This document shows positions 19,200-27,521 of a stretch of DNA of 30,618 nt, one piece after another. The stretch covers positions 1-30,618 of the forward strand of contig JADGIF010000037.1 in the NCBI GenBank assembly GCA_018985225.1, written 5' to 3'. How positions within the stretch are numbered: the first letter of the stretch is position 1; each line of letters starts with the position of its first letter. A program made the translations under genes and the position numbers. The DNA is from Amoeboradix gromovi. Lineage: Eukaryota > Sanchytriomycota > Sanchytriomycetes > Sanchytriales > Sanchytriaceae. The notes under the pieces were generated by a model. The model ran no database searches and was not told the DNA's origin. It worked only from the letters and a program-made list of their open reading frames with translations.

Positions 19200-19484
19200 T
19201 TGAATAAAAATTATTTCGAAACAAAACGTGATATTGCTGCTGATTACTAACAATTTACAGACACGCATATAAAATATCTAATTTTGGTTTTATTTTATAA
19301 GTAGACTATTTAACGTTGTTGAAAAAACAACTTCTTGAATTATTTATTCAGCTAACTCTTTCCAAAGGCTGGTTCTAATGACCAAGGCAGCGTAAACAAC
19401 CTTATTCTTCTGTCCGTTTTCATCCTAAGCTGTTGACTAGTATACGGCACAGTTTCTGTAATTCAAACTCCTAGGACTTGTAAC

Positions 19485-19670
19485 ATGGATTTTTCAAAAT
19501 TAACCACGGCCCAACTTTTGCATTATATGCATACGTTCAAGATTCCACTTCCCGAGAACTCGAGTAGATTCAATCTGCTGAAATGTGTGAGAGATCATTA
19601 TGCGGAATCCGATGTTGATGAGCTAAGTTGCATGATTAATTTTATATATAAAAACAAGATAGGAGCTTAA
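19485..19670 (+). CDS. Minimal SAP30: Sin3-binding domain protein
   Basis: 61 aa. SAP30 bridges Sin3 and its histone deacetylase complex. The whole protein matches the Sin3-binding domain: DFSKLTTAQLLHYMHTFKI, then a RFNLLKCVRDHY segment and VDELSCMINFIYKNKI, corresponding to the three-helix fold with its QLxxxVxxHF- and DELxxxxxF-like motifs. Human SAP30 is 220 aa; the zinc finger and other N-terminal regions are absent here, and I see no upstream exon. AATAAA (19669-19674) overlaps the stop. The convergent neighbour's stop is only 17 bp away. Confidence 0.8.
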   Translation: MDFSKLTTAQLLHYMHTFKIPLPENSSRFNLLKCVRDHYAESDVDELSCMINFIYKNKIGA

Positions 19671-19687
19671 TAAAGAGTTTATTTACG

Positions 19688-20173
19688 TTATTGGTAATAT
19701 TTGTCTCTTACTTGTTTGGTTTCTTTTAAATAATTTAACATGAGAGGTTTTTCAAGCGTACCATCAGTCCATTTTTTGGTCATAAACACACTAGCTATTA
19801 AACCAGACAACCCCATTGCAGTTCCGAACATTACTCCACGACCCAGCTGCCCTTTCCTAACTCCTAAATATATTCCGCTAGCTAATAAAGCAGTGGCAAA
19901 AGGAACCTTCTCAGACGTAGCAAACTGTTTTACAAACATTTGAGTAGACATGAACACTAATCCTAGACCACCATATTTCAGAGTGTACCTGCTGTACATA
20001 GCTAGTTGGTTACTTGTTAAAAAAGGATTATTAAGTTGTTTGAACAATCCCAGTCCTAGGCCATATAAACCGCTAACTATCGTGAATTTTACGGTATTTT
20101 CTATATTGGGATTTAATGCATAACTTAATACACCCTCGTTAGATTGAGAGAATGGTGAAAGTAATTCAGTCAT
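19688..20173 (-). CDS. Tim17-type four-helix mitochondrial membrane protein, perhaps NDUFA11-like
   Basis: 161 aa with about four glycine-rich hydrophobic segments (about 29-45, 67-83, 91-107, 114-130) containing GxxxG spacing: GLYGLGLGLF, YGGLGLVFM, ALLASGIYLGVR, GVMFGTAMGLSGL. This is the pattern of the Tim17/Tim22/Tim23 superfamily. The short charged ending with KKWTDGTLEKPLML suggests the complex I subunit NDUFA11, but this is tentative; a Tim-type translocase or an unrelated protein is possible. AATAAA lies 4 nt beyond the stop. Confidence 0.55.
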   Translation of the reverse strand: MTELLSPFSQSNEGVLSYALNPNIENTVKFTIVSGLYGLGLGLFKQLNNPFLTSNQLAMYSRYTLKYGGLGLVFMSTQMFVKQFATSEKVPFATALLASGIYLGVRKGQLGRGVMFGTAMGLSGLIASVFMTKKWTDGTLEKPLMLNYLKETKQVRDKYYQ

Positions 20174-20346
20174 GTATTCAAAGTTTCAGGGATAGAGTAA
20201 ACAGAAGAGTCTTGTTAAATTGATTAATTGACACGAAATATAATTCCAGAGAAGAACAGAAATGGTCTGAGCGAACTTTTCTCTCTTTCGGTATTTGAAA
20301 ATTTGAAAAACATCAAATTTAATAATTTTAAGGAGCTAACAAGGAT

Positions 20347-20850
20347 ATGTCAAAAACTGAAAATCTAGCAGTGACAGATACTCTAAATGATAATCCGTTT
20401 GCCGTGCAAAAAAAGCATGCTGTGATGTACATTTCTCATCTTCCTAAGGGCTTTGAGGACAGCGCTTTAAAAAGCTACTTTAGCCAGTATGGTAAAGTAA
20501 TGAATTGTAAAGTCAGCAGGCATCCTCAAACCCTAAAAAGTAGACATTATGGATGGATTCTATTCGAAGAAGAAAGTGTGGCCGAGATTGCATGCCAATC
20601 TATGAACAATTATATTTTAGGTGACCGCGTTATCAAATGTGAATTGTTAAGGGATGACCAAATCCATGATGGTTTATTTAAGCAATACAATATGAGAAAA
20701 ACCAAAAAGATTAGAGTAGAGGATTTTAAGAAAAAACGCGTGATTTCGTCGAGTACAGAGAGGAAGGCTAAGAAAGTACAGAAATATAAAGATCTACAGT
20801 TAAAATACAACGTGAATTTAGAGGATTCAATTGCAGCCTTATCACAGTAA
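20347..20850 (+). CDS. NOP15: NOP15/NIFK-like nucleolar RRM protein
   Basis: NOP15 is a 60S ribosome assembly factor bound near ITS2 in the nucleolus. The 167 aa protein has one RRM (about 26-103): RNP2 MYISHL, the conserved LPKGFEDSALKSYFSQYGKV, RNP1-like HYGWILF and the MNNYILGDRVIKCELL segment typical of this family. A lysine-rich tail follows (TKKIRVEDFKKKR, ERKAKKVQKY). Length agrees with compact NOP15 proteins. The start is the first ATG. Confidence 0.9.
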   Translation: MSKTENLAVTDTLNDNPFAVQKKHAVMYISHLPKGFEDSALKSYFSQYGKVMNCKVSRHPQTLKSRHYGWILFEEESVAEIACQSMNNYILGDRVIKCELLRDDQIHDGLFKQYNMRKTKKIRVEDFKKKRVISSSTERKAKKVQKYKDLQLKYNVNLEDSIAALSQ

Positions 20851-20989
20851 ATTTCAGCTTGTTTATTATTAATAAGTGAGTACCGCATATAAAAACTCTC
20901 CTCATTGTTTTGAATAGGGATTTTTTGGCAAAACTTTCAAGAAATCGACACTTTGGGAGCCATTTCTTGCAGTTCTGCCTTTTCATAGG

Positions 20990-21600
20990 CCCGCAATGAC
21001 TTCTTAGAACCTGGTCTTTTATAGATGTGTTCACCTCCCTATCACTTGAAAGGCAGTTAGTCATGAACTTTGCCTTTCACCACCACCTTCAATTTTTTTT
21101 GCTTGCAGCTGATAGGGAGGGGTCCATATTCATCTTCTTTATATCAAAAAGATGCCAGTATTAGTGCTGTTGCGAAATATGGGTTCCATCGCCTGGAGGT
21201 CCAAATTAGGTCAGTCTACCTTGATTCAGATGAATAATTTAACTAGAAAAGTACGCCCAAAATATTGTTTAGAGACTGTTGACAAAAACAATTTACTTGA
21301 AATGAGGAACGTAGTTTTGATACTTCTTATATAGAATCTGTGTATTCCGTAGCTTGAAGTGTTTACACGACCGAAATTATTGCTCGGCTCTCTATTAGAA
21401 AACTTTAGATGTTTACTAATATGATCCTTGGAGCTATCTCCCAGTAAATAACAAGCTTTTATTTTGTTATTGATGTTCTTCCTCATCTTATTATTGAAAG
21501 ACGAATTACGAAAAAATTTATCTTCCCACTTTCTAAAGCTTTTTTGATGATGATCTAAATATTTTGGTAAATTCTGTACTTTCTGAAGGTCCTTCTTATA
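20990..21600 (-). pseudogene. Decayed Fanzor-type nuclease gene on the minus strand
   Basis: On the minus strand a basic, open segment (about 21586-21340) reads RKNINNKIKACYLLGDS and then KDHISKHLKFSNREPSNN. A strand ending in GDxS followed by a small basic loop and a P-containing motif resembles the RuvC-I region of fungal Fanzor proteins. Further down (about 21260-21290) TFLISSKLFLSTVSK could be the decayed VxLxDExxTS motif. At about 21010-21075 TNCLSSDREVNTSIKD resembles a zinc knuckle plus RuvC-III (RDVNAS). Order and spacing fit one gene of this kind with multiple frameshifts. Each motif alone is weak. Confidence 0.35.
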
Positions 21601-21719
21601 TATAATTCAAAAACTCCTGTGCAAGCAGTTTACAAAACTAATTAATAATGACGCATTTCATCAAAAAAATCCCCAGCTGTGATTTATTGCCGTTTTGCAC
21701 TGCAGTTCTTGAATTTTGT

Positions 21720-22264
21720 AAAATCAATCATTTATCGAGAATCCGTATGTATTTTTATATAATCACATGACTTTTCTAGATTTTTCAAATACCTTAAATT
21801 CTCGATATTCTTTATTTTCACAAATAGTAAATCAAATCTAAAGAAATAACCAACAGTTACAGTATACATTCATCAACGTTGAGGAACTGGTCCAAACATG
21901 GACCAATTAGATGTCTTTCAACCCGTTCTCAAAAGAGATCAACGATAAATAAACCTGTTAACCATTTATTTAATTATTCGTATGTCTTGCGTGTGCAAAA
22001 ACGCTATATCTTAACACTTGTTATGCATGTACAAGCTGTAGCAATCGTAAGAAAACCAATTTAGAAACCTGAACCTGTACAAATTGTCATTTGGAAATAG
22101 ATAGAGACCATATGGCTGCAAGGAACATATACATCAAGTATATGCATCCTTATTTAATCCCGCCTCAGGGTAGTGAAAGCGTGAGCAATCACTGTAATGG
22201 AGCATCTAGCATTGCTAGTTTCTCTGTGGAGATTCTCGATTTTCTCAGAAATCAGGACTTTTAA
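21720..22264 (+). pseudogene. C-terminal part of a Fanzor/TnpB-type RNA-guided nuclease gene
   Basis: The strongest relic. In one + frame from 21974, CTSC (22028-22039) and CTNC (22076-22087) form a zinc ribbon, followed directly by HLEIDRDHMAARNIYIKY. The Asp of RDHMAARNI is the RuvC-III catalytic position, and CxxC...CxxC-x5-DRDxxxARNI is diagnostic of TnpB/Fanzor C-termini. The frame continues to EILDFLRNQDF and TAA at 22262-22264. A TGA (22070-22072) between the knuckles and stops upstream show that the gene is broken. The upstream ~140 bp (21721-21862) is a diverged repeat of 30304-30446, which leads into another copy. It ends ~255 bp before the PUF gene start. Confidence 0.75.
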
Positions 22265-22521
22265 CGGGGAGTTGAAAATTAATGTTCGTATGACTCCTTA
22301 ACGAGGAGGGTAAAACAAACATGACACAACAAAACCTGGACTTTTTGAGCTGACAGTAGATTTATTGAATAAATATTAGTAATAAACAATCGGATTATGT
22401 TAAGTTGCGTACCAAACAGTCTGTCTTGTTCATAAATCGTGAACTAAATTAGTAATTCGCCAATCAACTCACTTAAAAATTCATTTATAAAAACGCGGTT
22501 GGAGCCATCTTCAAGTTTCTC

Positions 22522-24780
22522 ATGTCTTCCCAAAACAACCAAAAATCATTTGCTGCTGCGTTGAAGACCACTAGAGACGATAATGATATTCAGAAACAAC
22601 AAAGGTTATATAACGGAACGATGAGCGCTGTTGAAGGAACATTTAAAGAAAAACTGTTGGATGACTACATGCATGCCCATACAACCTTGTCTATGTTAGG
22701 CTTAGATACATCTAAACTTGACTTGGGATCTGAGGAAGTAATTACTCCAACGAAAACTATAGGTTTTGGTGATTTAGAAGCAATAGATAAAGAATCACGA
22801 TTTCTGATTATCGAGGCTTCGGATAATAAGGTTATAAACGCTTCTATCTTAAATGCAATCGGTAACTACAAGTTAGAGACTTACCGTAAAAAAGAAAGTT
22901 TGATGCAAATTGGATTTGTGAACTACGAAGATGCGGTTGAGGTTAAGGACAAGGTGGTTAGAAAAGGAAGCATTGATCTTGATAATGGTGAATCAGTCAA
23001 AGTTAATGTATACTTTGGTAAAACTCTCGAGAGCGATCATTCTAATATGTCCACTCGTTCTTTATACATTGGCAACTTACCGACATCTATTTCAATCAAC
23101 ACCCTTTATCAACTATTCCAGCCTTACGGCTCTATTGAAAGTTGCCGTGTACTTACAAACAAAAATTGCGGATTTGTAAATTTCGAGAATGATTTAGATG
23201 CTCTGAGCGCTAAAAAAGCATTAAATGGGTTTGATTTGTCTGGAAATGCGCTAAAGATTAACTTTGCAAAGGCACCCGTGGCTACTAAAACCGTGGAACC
23301 TCTATCAAGTCCCATAAGAAGCGCCTTAAAATTAAATACTACTATTCAGCCGATGTCTCCCGGTGGCTATTCTTCAAATAGCGCTCAGTTCTCACCTAGA
23401 GCAATGACTCCCCTAACCTTTTATCAAAACAGAATACAGCCTAACATTCCAAAAGATATGGGAACCGACCAGAGTGTCGTTTCTCCACTGATAACTCCAG
23501 CAGCATTTGGTGACTTTCAGGCACCGCAAGATGAATTTCAGGATGCCTTGCCGCCAATTAATGAGCTTAAAAAAATGGATCAAGGAAAACTGCGCGAATA
23601 CCGTCGAAAGTTGGATGGTAATCATTCTCAGCGTGATTTTGAATTTATATTCAAGGAGTTAATCGATGACATATTACCGTTGTCAGCAGATTATATCGGT
23701 AATACGATTGTTCAGAAATTAGCAGTTAAAGGTAGCAATGAAAAGAGACTAAGAATAATTAATGCACTCAGCACTCATTTTGCAACTTTAGGTGCACATA
23801 AACACGGCACATGGGTAATTCAAAAACTTATTGATATTGCAGACACTGAAGAGCAAATGAGTGCAGTTTGCAGTGCAGTTAAGGCATATGCGCCACCCCT
23901 TATGATTGATCAAGTAATTCATTATTTAATTTAGTTTGGTAACTATGTTGTGCAATGTTGTTTAAGACTAGGATCTGCAAACAATCAGTTTATTTATGAT
24001 GCAATGCATAACAGATGTCTGGATTTGGGCCAGAGCAGATTTGGAGCAAGAGCTATGCGGGCTTGTTTGGACTCACAATACGCTGAAATGAAGCAAAAGA
24101 AACACGTAGCACTAGCTATTATTCGTAATGTATTATCGCTGTCAACTAATCCTAATGGTAATCTACTAGTCAACTGGTTATTAGACTCTTCTAATCTGCC
24201 TGGAAGGTACAGAGTGGTTGTACCACAAATAATTTCTCATTTGGTGCAACTGTGTACTCATAAACTAGGCTCCCAAATAGTGTTTAAGATAGTACAGCAA
24301 ACTCAGGATTTGGATGCCCGTCAAACTGTTCTTAAAGAAATGTTCTTTGGTACAGTTTCCACGCCAAGTGGTCTAAATGTACAGGAGTATCCGATCCTTG
24401 AAGATATACTCTCAGACCAGATGTATGGTGCTCCGTTTATTCAGCGAGTATTTAATTCTATATCTGATCCGGAAGAGAATCGAGTTTTACAGGAGAAAGC
24501 AAACCAAGTGATGATGAGTTTGAATGCGTCGCAAGCACCGGGGCATCGGTATATCCAGCAAGCTTATGCCGCTTCTCACTTAGCTGCCCTGTCCTCAATG
24601 CAGAAGCAGCAAGCGCCTCCTGCCCTTAATATCCTCTCTCCAGGTGTAAACTCTTCTTTTGATGCTGTTGTATCTCCAAGATCCCAGAATTTTTCACCTT
24701 TTAGTCCAAAGTCAGAGTCTTGGAGACAGTGGACACCTTCTTCTTTTGATGCTTCTAAGAAGAGTAATGATAGCCAATAG
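22522..24780 (+). CDS. RRM+PUF RNA-binding protein, JSN1/PUF2 type, with 21-nt intron
   Basis: Fungal JSN1(PUF1)/PUF2-type proteins bind mRNAs for membrane or mitochondria-associated products. The 745 aa spliced product has a degenerate RRM (about 90-170), a canonical RRM (about 175-255; RNP2 LYIGNL, RNP1 NCGFVNF), a Ser/Pro-rich linker (SPGGYSSNSAQFSPR) and a set of PUF repeats from about 360 to 650 (YIGNTIVQKLAVKG, HKHGTWVIQKLIDI, FGNYVVQCCLRLG, FGARAMRACLDS, HKLGSQIVFKIVQQ), then a Ser-rich tail. The open frame stops at 23932-23934 in the middle of a repeat. Excising 23914-23934 restores DQFGNYVVQ, a hallmark PUF sequence. The ATG is preceded by TCAAGTTTCTC, shared with the MDM34 gene. Confidence 0.92.
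23914..23934 (+). other. 21-nt spliceosomal intron in PUF gene
   Basis: Begins GTAATTC and ends TTTAATTTAG. It is a multiple of three but ends with an in-frame TAG, so retention truncates the protein inside the PUF domain. Excision gives DQ|FGNYVVQ. Confidence 0.9.
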
Positions 24781-25036
24781 GTTTAAGTAAATTATTTTAA
24801 TTTCTTTTGAGATAATGAAATTAGAACTCGTACCCCAGTGCATTTGTTTTAATTCAAGAGCCACTTTAGAGTAATGCTTTACTTATTGTCAGGTACATTC
24901 AGGCTTCTTCTTGAATATTAATCTCGGATCGTGTAGCGACGTAACGGCAAAGCGTTGTGTGAAATTAAATAATGGCATTTTTAGGAAAGATAGGTTGCAA
25001 TGATCTGGTACGCTAAATATGAATATTAGAATGAGT

Positions 25037-25160
25037 TCAGAGTTCACAATTCTTAATTGTGGATAACTCGGCTAGAAACCATTGAAGCATATTTTTGCGT
25101 TGGTCAATATCCCTATAGTCTTCGTGACAGCAATTGCAGAATTCAAACCATTCAAAGGTA
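25037..25160 (-). pseudogene. Zinc-ribbon relic of a Fanzor-type gene
   Basis: The minus-strand frame reads AHYTFEWFEF, CNCCHEDYRDIDQRKNML and ends QWFLAELSTIKNCEL-stop (stop at 25037-25039). It shares CNCxHEDxR(D/N)IxxxKNML with the relic at 10076-10174. The RDIxxxKNML block fits RuvC-III of the TnpB superfamily after a zinc knuckle. An upstream in-frame TGA ends homology. The rest of the 24781-25715 gap has nothing I can support. Confidence 0.5.
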
Positions 25161-25715
25161 TAATGTGCTGAACTTCAGCAACTCTGATAAACCTCGAGTT
25201 CTTTTCATTTCATAAAATGCTTATAAGGTGTATTCCTTTACTCAAGTTACTCAATGTCTGATATTCGTTCCATTAGAAAGTATGAGACCCATTCTGAAAA
25301 AACGTGTTCGTTAAAAGTAGAAGGAACACCCAGAAACCGCACTATATTATCCATCATCATTAATTCATCATTTGCAAGACAACAAAGAAACGAAAAGTCA
25401 GACAGATAAAGTAATTGAGTAAGAGCAAAAAAGATGATAATGAAGCACTAGAAAGAATATTAAAAACATCAAGACAGATATGAAATAATAGTCGGTTGAG
25501 ATATTGCAACATGTGATCAAGTACTAATCAGCCAACCTATTTTGAAAGAGATATGGCTAGTGCATTTTCATATTGAGAAAAAAGTTTGATGGTATATTAT
25601 GGGACTGAGTCTTTCCAGGAGGTCCTCCGACTTGTAGTTGGGGACATTTTCTGAAAATGGGTCCCAATTGATTAATTAAAAACATCCAATTTATTATAAT
25701 AGAAAGGGGATTACA

Positions 25716-26252
25716 TTAAAATAACGATGCATCGGGTAGCCTCTCTATCTTGAACTGGTGATTACTAACAAAAAGTATCGGTACCCCGGCAACTTTTCTA
25801 ATTCTTTTTTTCAAATCTCGATCGCAAGTGGCTACAATAAAACAACGATGTCTTTCGACTCTCTGAACTAGACAGTCATCCGCATACGTGCCTTTGTGAG
25901 AACATGGCACCATCTCAAAATTCTTAGCAGTTCGTAATGCTAATCTGTACTTTTCACCTAGTTTTTCCAACTCGGCCATAACACATTGAGTGACCAGTAT
26001 CTCTACTTTCGCAAACAAACAGCTCATGGCGTTTTCCACTATATCCAATTTGTTCTTTATCGACATGTTAATGAAATTGGTGTCCACTAGAATCGAGTAT
26101 GGTGGAACTAATGCAGAGTTGTAGTTCAAAAACATAGTGCTCGGCACTTGTGGTACATGGTTTAATACTTCTACTTTCTTTTCCACTGGCTTCTTTGGTA
26201 CTGCTGCCATTTTTTTAACCTTAATCAATCTCGTTTTTCGCACTTTCCCCAT
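25716..26252 (-). CDS. FCF1: FCF1/UTP24, PIN-domain nuclease of the small-subunit processome
   Basis: FCF1 cleaves pre-rRNA at sites A1 and A2 in the SSU processome. 178 aa, slightly shorter than the ~190-200 aa usual for the family because the basic N-terminus (MGKVRKTRLIKVKKM) is trimmed. The PIN domain has all acidic residues: ILVDTNFINMSIK, MAELEKLGEKYRLALR, HKGTYADDCLVQRV and ATCDRDLKKRIRK, then the family end GVPILFVSNHQFKIERLPD. The ATG is 15 bp from the ATG of the divergent bL34m gene. Confidence 0.95.
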   Translation of the reverse strand: MGKVRKTRLIKVKKMAAVPKKPVEKKVEVLNHVPQVPSTMFLNYNSALVPPYSILVDTNFINMSIKNKLDIVENAMSCLFAKVEILVTQCVMAELEKLGEKYRLALRTAKNFEMVPCSHKGTYADDCLVQRVERHRCFIVATCDRDLKKRIRKVAGVPILFVSNHQFKIERLPDASLF

Positions 26253-26267
26253 TTGTAAACTCCTAAA

Positions 26268-26432
26268 ATGCTCTCGATGTTCAAAAGATTTACTTCTTAT
26301 GGACGCACATACCAGCCATCTACAATTAAGAGAAAGAGGAAATGGGGATTCCTCAGTCGCATGTACAATTCACCGGGAAGGAAAATACTGTTTAGAAGAC
26401 TGCTTAAAGGAAGAAAAAGACTATCTCATTAA
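26268..26432 (+). CDS. MRPL34: Mitochondrial large-subunit ribosomal protein bL34m
   Basis: A 54 aa gene. After a short leader ([12 protein letters not shown]) the product has the bL34 signature [20 protein letters not shown], then [10 protein letters not shown] and the closing KGRKRLSH, nearly identical in pattern to bacterial L34. Strongly basic, small and complete; the stop TAA is at 26430-26432. It is nuclear-encoded, so import is expected through the short leader. The start codon is 15 bp from FCF1's, making a bidirectional gene pair that couples cytosolic rRNA processing with mitochondrial ribosomes. Confidence 0.93.
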   Translation: MLSMFKRFTSYGRTYQPSTIKRKRKWGFLSRMYNSPGRKILFRRLLKGRKRLSH

Positions 26433-26652
26433 CCTGAACTAGTAAATCTTTAAATTCAACTCGTAATATTTTGATGCCATGCACCCTATAGTGTTTATTT
26501 GATTTCAAACTATGATGTTAAAACATTTTTGAGATTGGTTATTGTAAAAGATGCAAATTTATTGCAACGCTTTGAAGTAACAGCGAAGATAGTTTTGAGA
26601 ATTAGTTAAATTCTAGAAATAAATGATTTTGAAAGAAATTTATTACATAATA

Positions 26653-26938
26653 ATGGCAAATTTAACACTTGGTAGTCAATACTCCTCACTGAAAGTCCTG
26701 ATTTCTGCCCAAATCGAGAATATTCACAGCGAAATTAACAATGTTAGTAGCTCCATTACTGTGATTGCTCACGCTTTCACTATCTTGAGGCGGTATTACC
26801 TTTAGTTACTCTTTAGATTTAACATGTTCTAGATTACAACGCTTGATTCCATTTATCATTTGGGGAATGGAAGAAAATCGAGTACTTACAAGATTAGAAA
26901 ATCTGGAAAACACTATATATCAAGAAATTATGATTTAA
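26653..26938 (+). CDS. Possible small split gene with anomalously short gap
   Basis: Starting at ATG 26653 (MANLTLGSQYSSLKVLI) a helical, polar frame runs to a TAG at 26803-26805. Immediately after, a different frame is open and looks coding (LQRLIPFIIWGMEENRVL, then ENLENTIYQEIMI-stop at 26938). Removing gtattacctttag (26793-26805, 13 nt, GT...TTAG) joins them into a 90 aa protein. A 13-nt intron would be shorter than any I know, so a one-base sequence error or chance is equally possible. Product not recognised. Confidence 0.3.
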
Positions 26939-27033
26939 TCACGAAAGATGGTTTATCTAACAAATAAGGAAAGCTGTTAATTAATCTGGATCTGTTTCCA
27001 ATGAGTCATCACAAGTAGTTCTTTGCGACTATT

Positions 27034-27229
27034 GAGACACCAAATATAAAAACTAGACCAAGTCGTCTTTAAAGGAGGTGCTCCATAAGGAGGAAATAAT
27101 ATTATTAATAAAAGTCCTTCTTTCAAACCAATTTTCTTTCATTAATGTCATTCCCCTCTTTAAAATAAGATAATATGACCCACTATCTCTTCTAAATAGT
27201 GAAGGTCTTTGAGTGTCTAAGCAAAATCT
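27034..27229. repeat. Truncated copy of the MITE-like inverted-repeat element
   Basis: Matches the left ~200 bp of 7491-7792, including the 25-bp terminal repeat (GAGACACCAAATATAAAAAC...), the AAAGGAGGTGCTCCAT block and GTCTTTGAGTGTCTAAGCAA. The right part and right terminal repeat are missing. It lies ~290 bp before MDM34. Confidence 0.75.
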
Positions 27230-27521
27230 GCTTATTCTTAGACGATACTTTTTTTCTGTTCCATTTTCGTATATTCATACACTCATCAGCACAGATAATT
27301 TATTTTTTTAAATGCTAATTTTTGATGGCCCAGAATCTTGACGAATTGATTACAATTGTATTGTGGTTTTGATTTTTACAAATCTTAAAGAGCAGAACAA
27401 GTTTTAAAGACTTATTATAATGAGAAGCCGAAATAGGAAATAACACTCTGAAGCAGTTATCATAAACGTCAACCGGAGCAGAGCTCTCTTAAGGATCTGG
27501 TTAAAAGTCTCAAGTTTCTCC

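Noticed and set aside
19200-19268. 23-residue N-terminal extension of the peroxiredoxin-like protein
   Set aside because: Outside the family fold and untypical; the ATG at 19197-19199 fits better, though a leader peptide cannot be excluded.
23950-24780. Independent second PUF gene
   Set aside because: The split falls inside one PUF repeat and is removed by a 21-nt intron.
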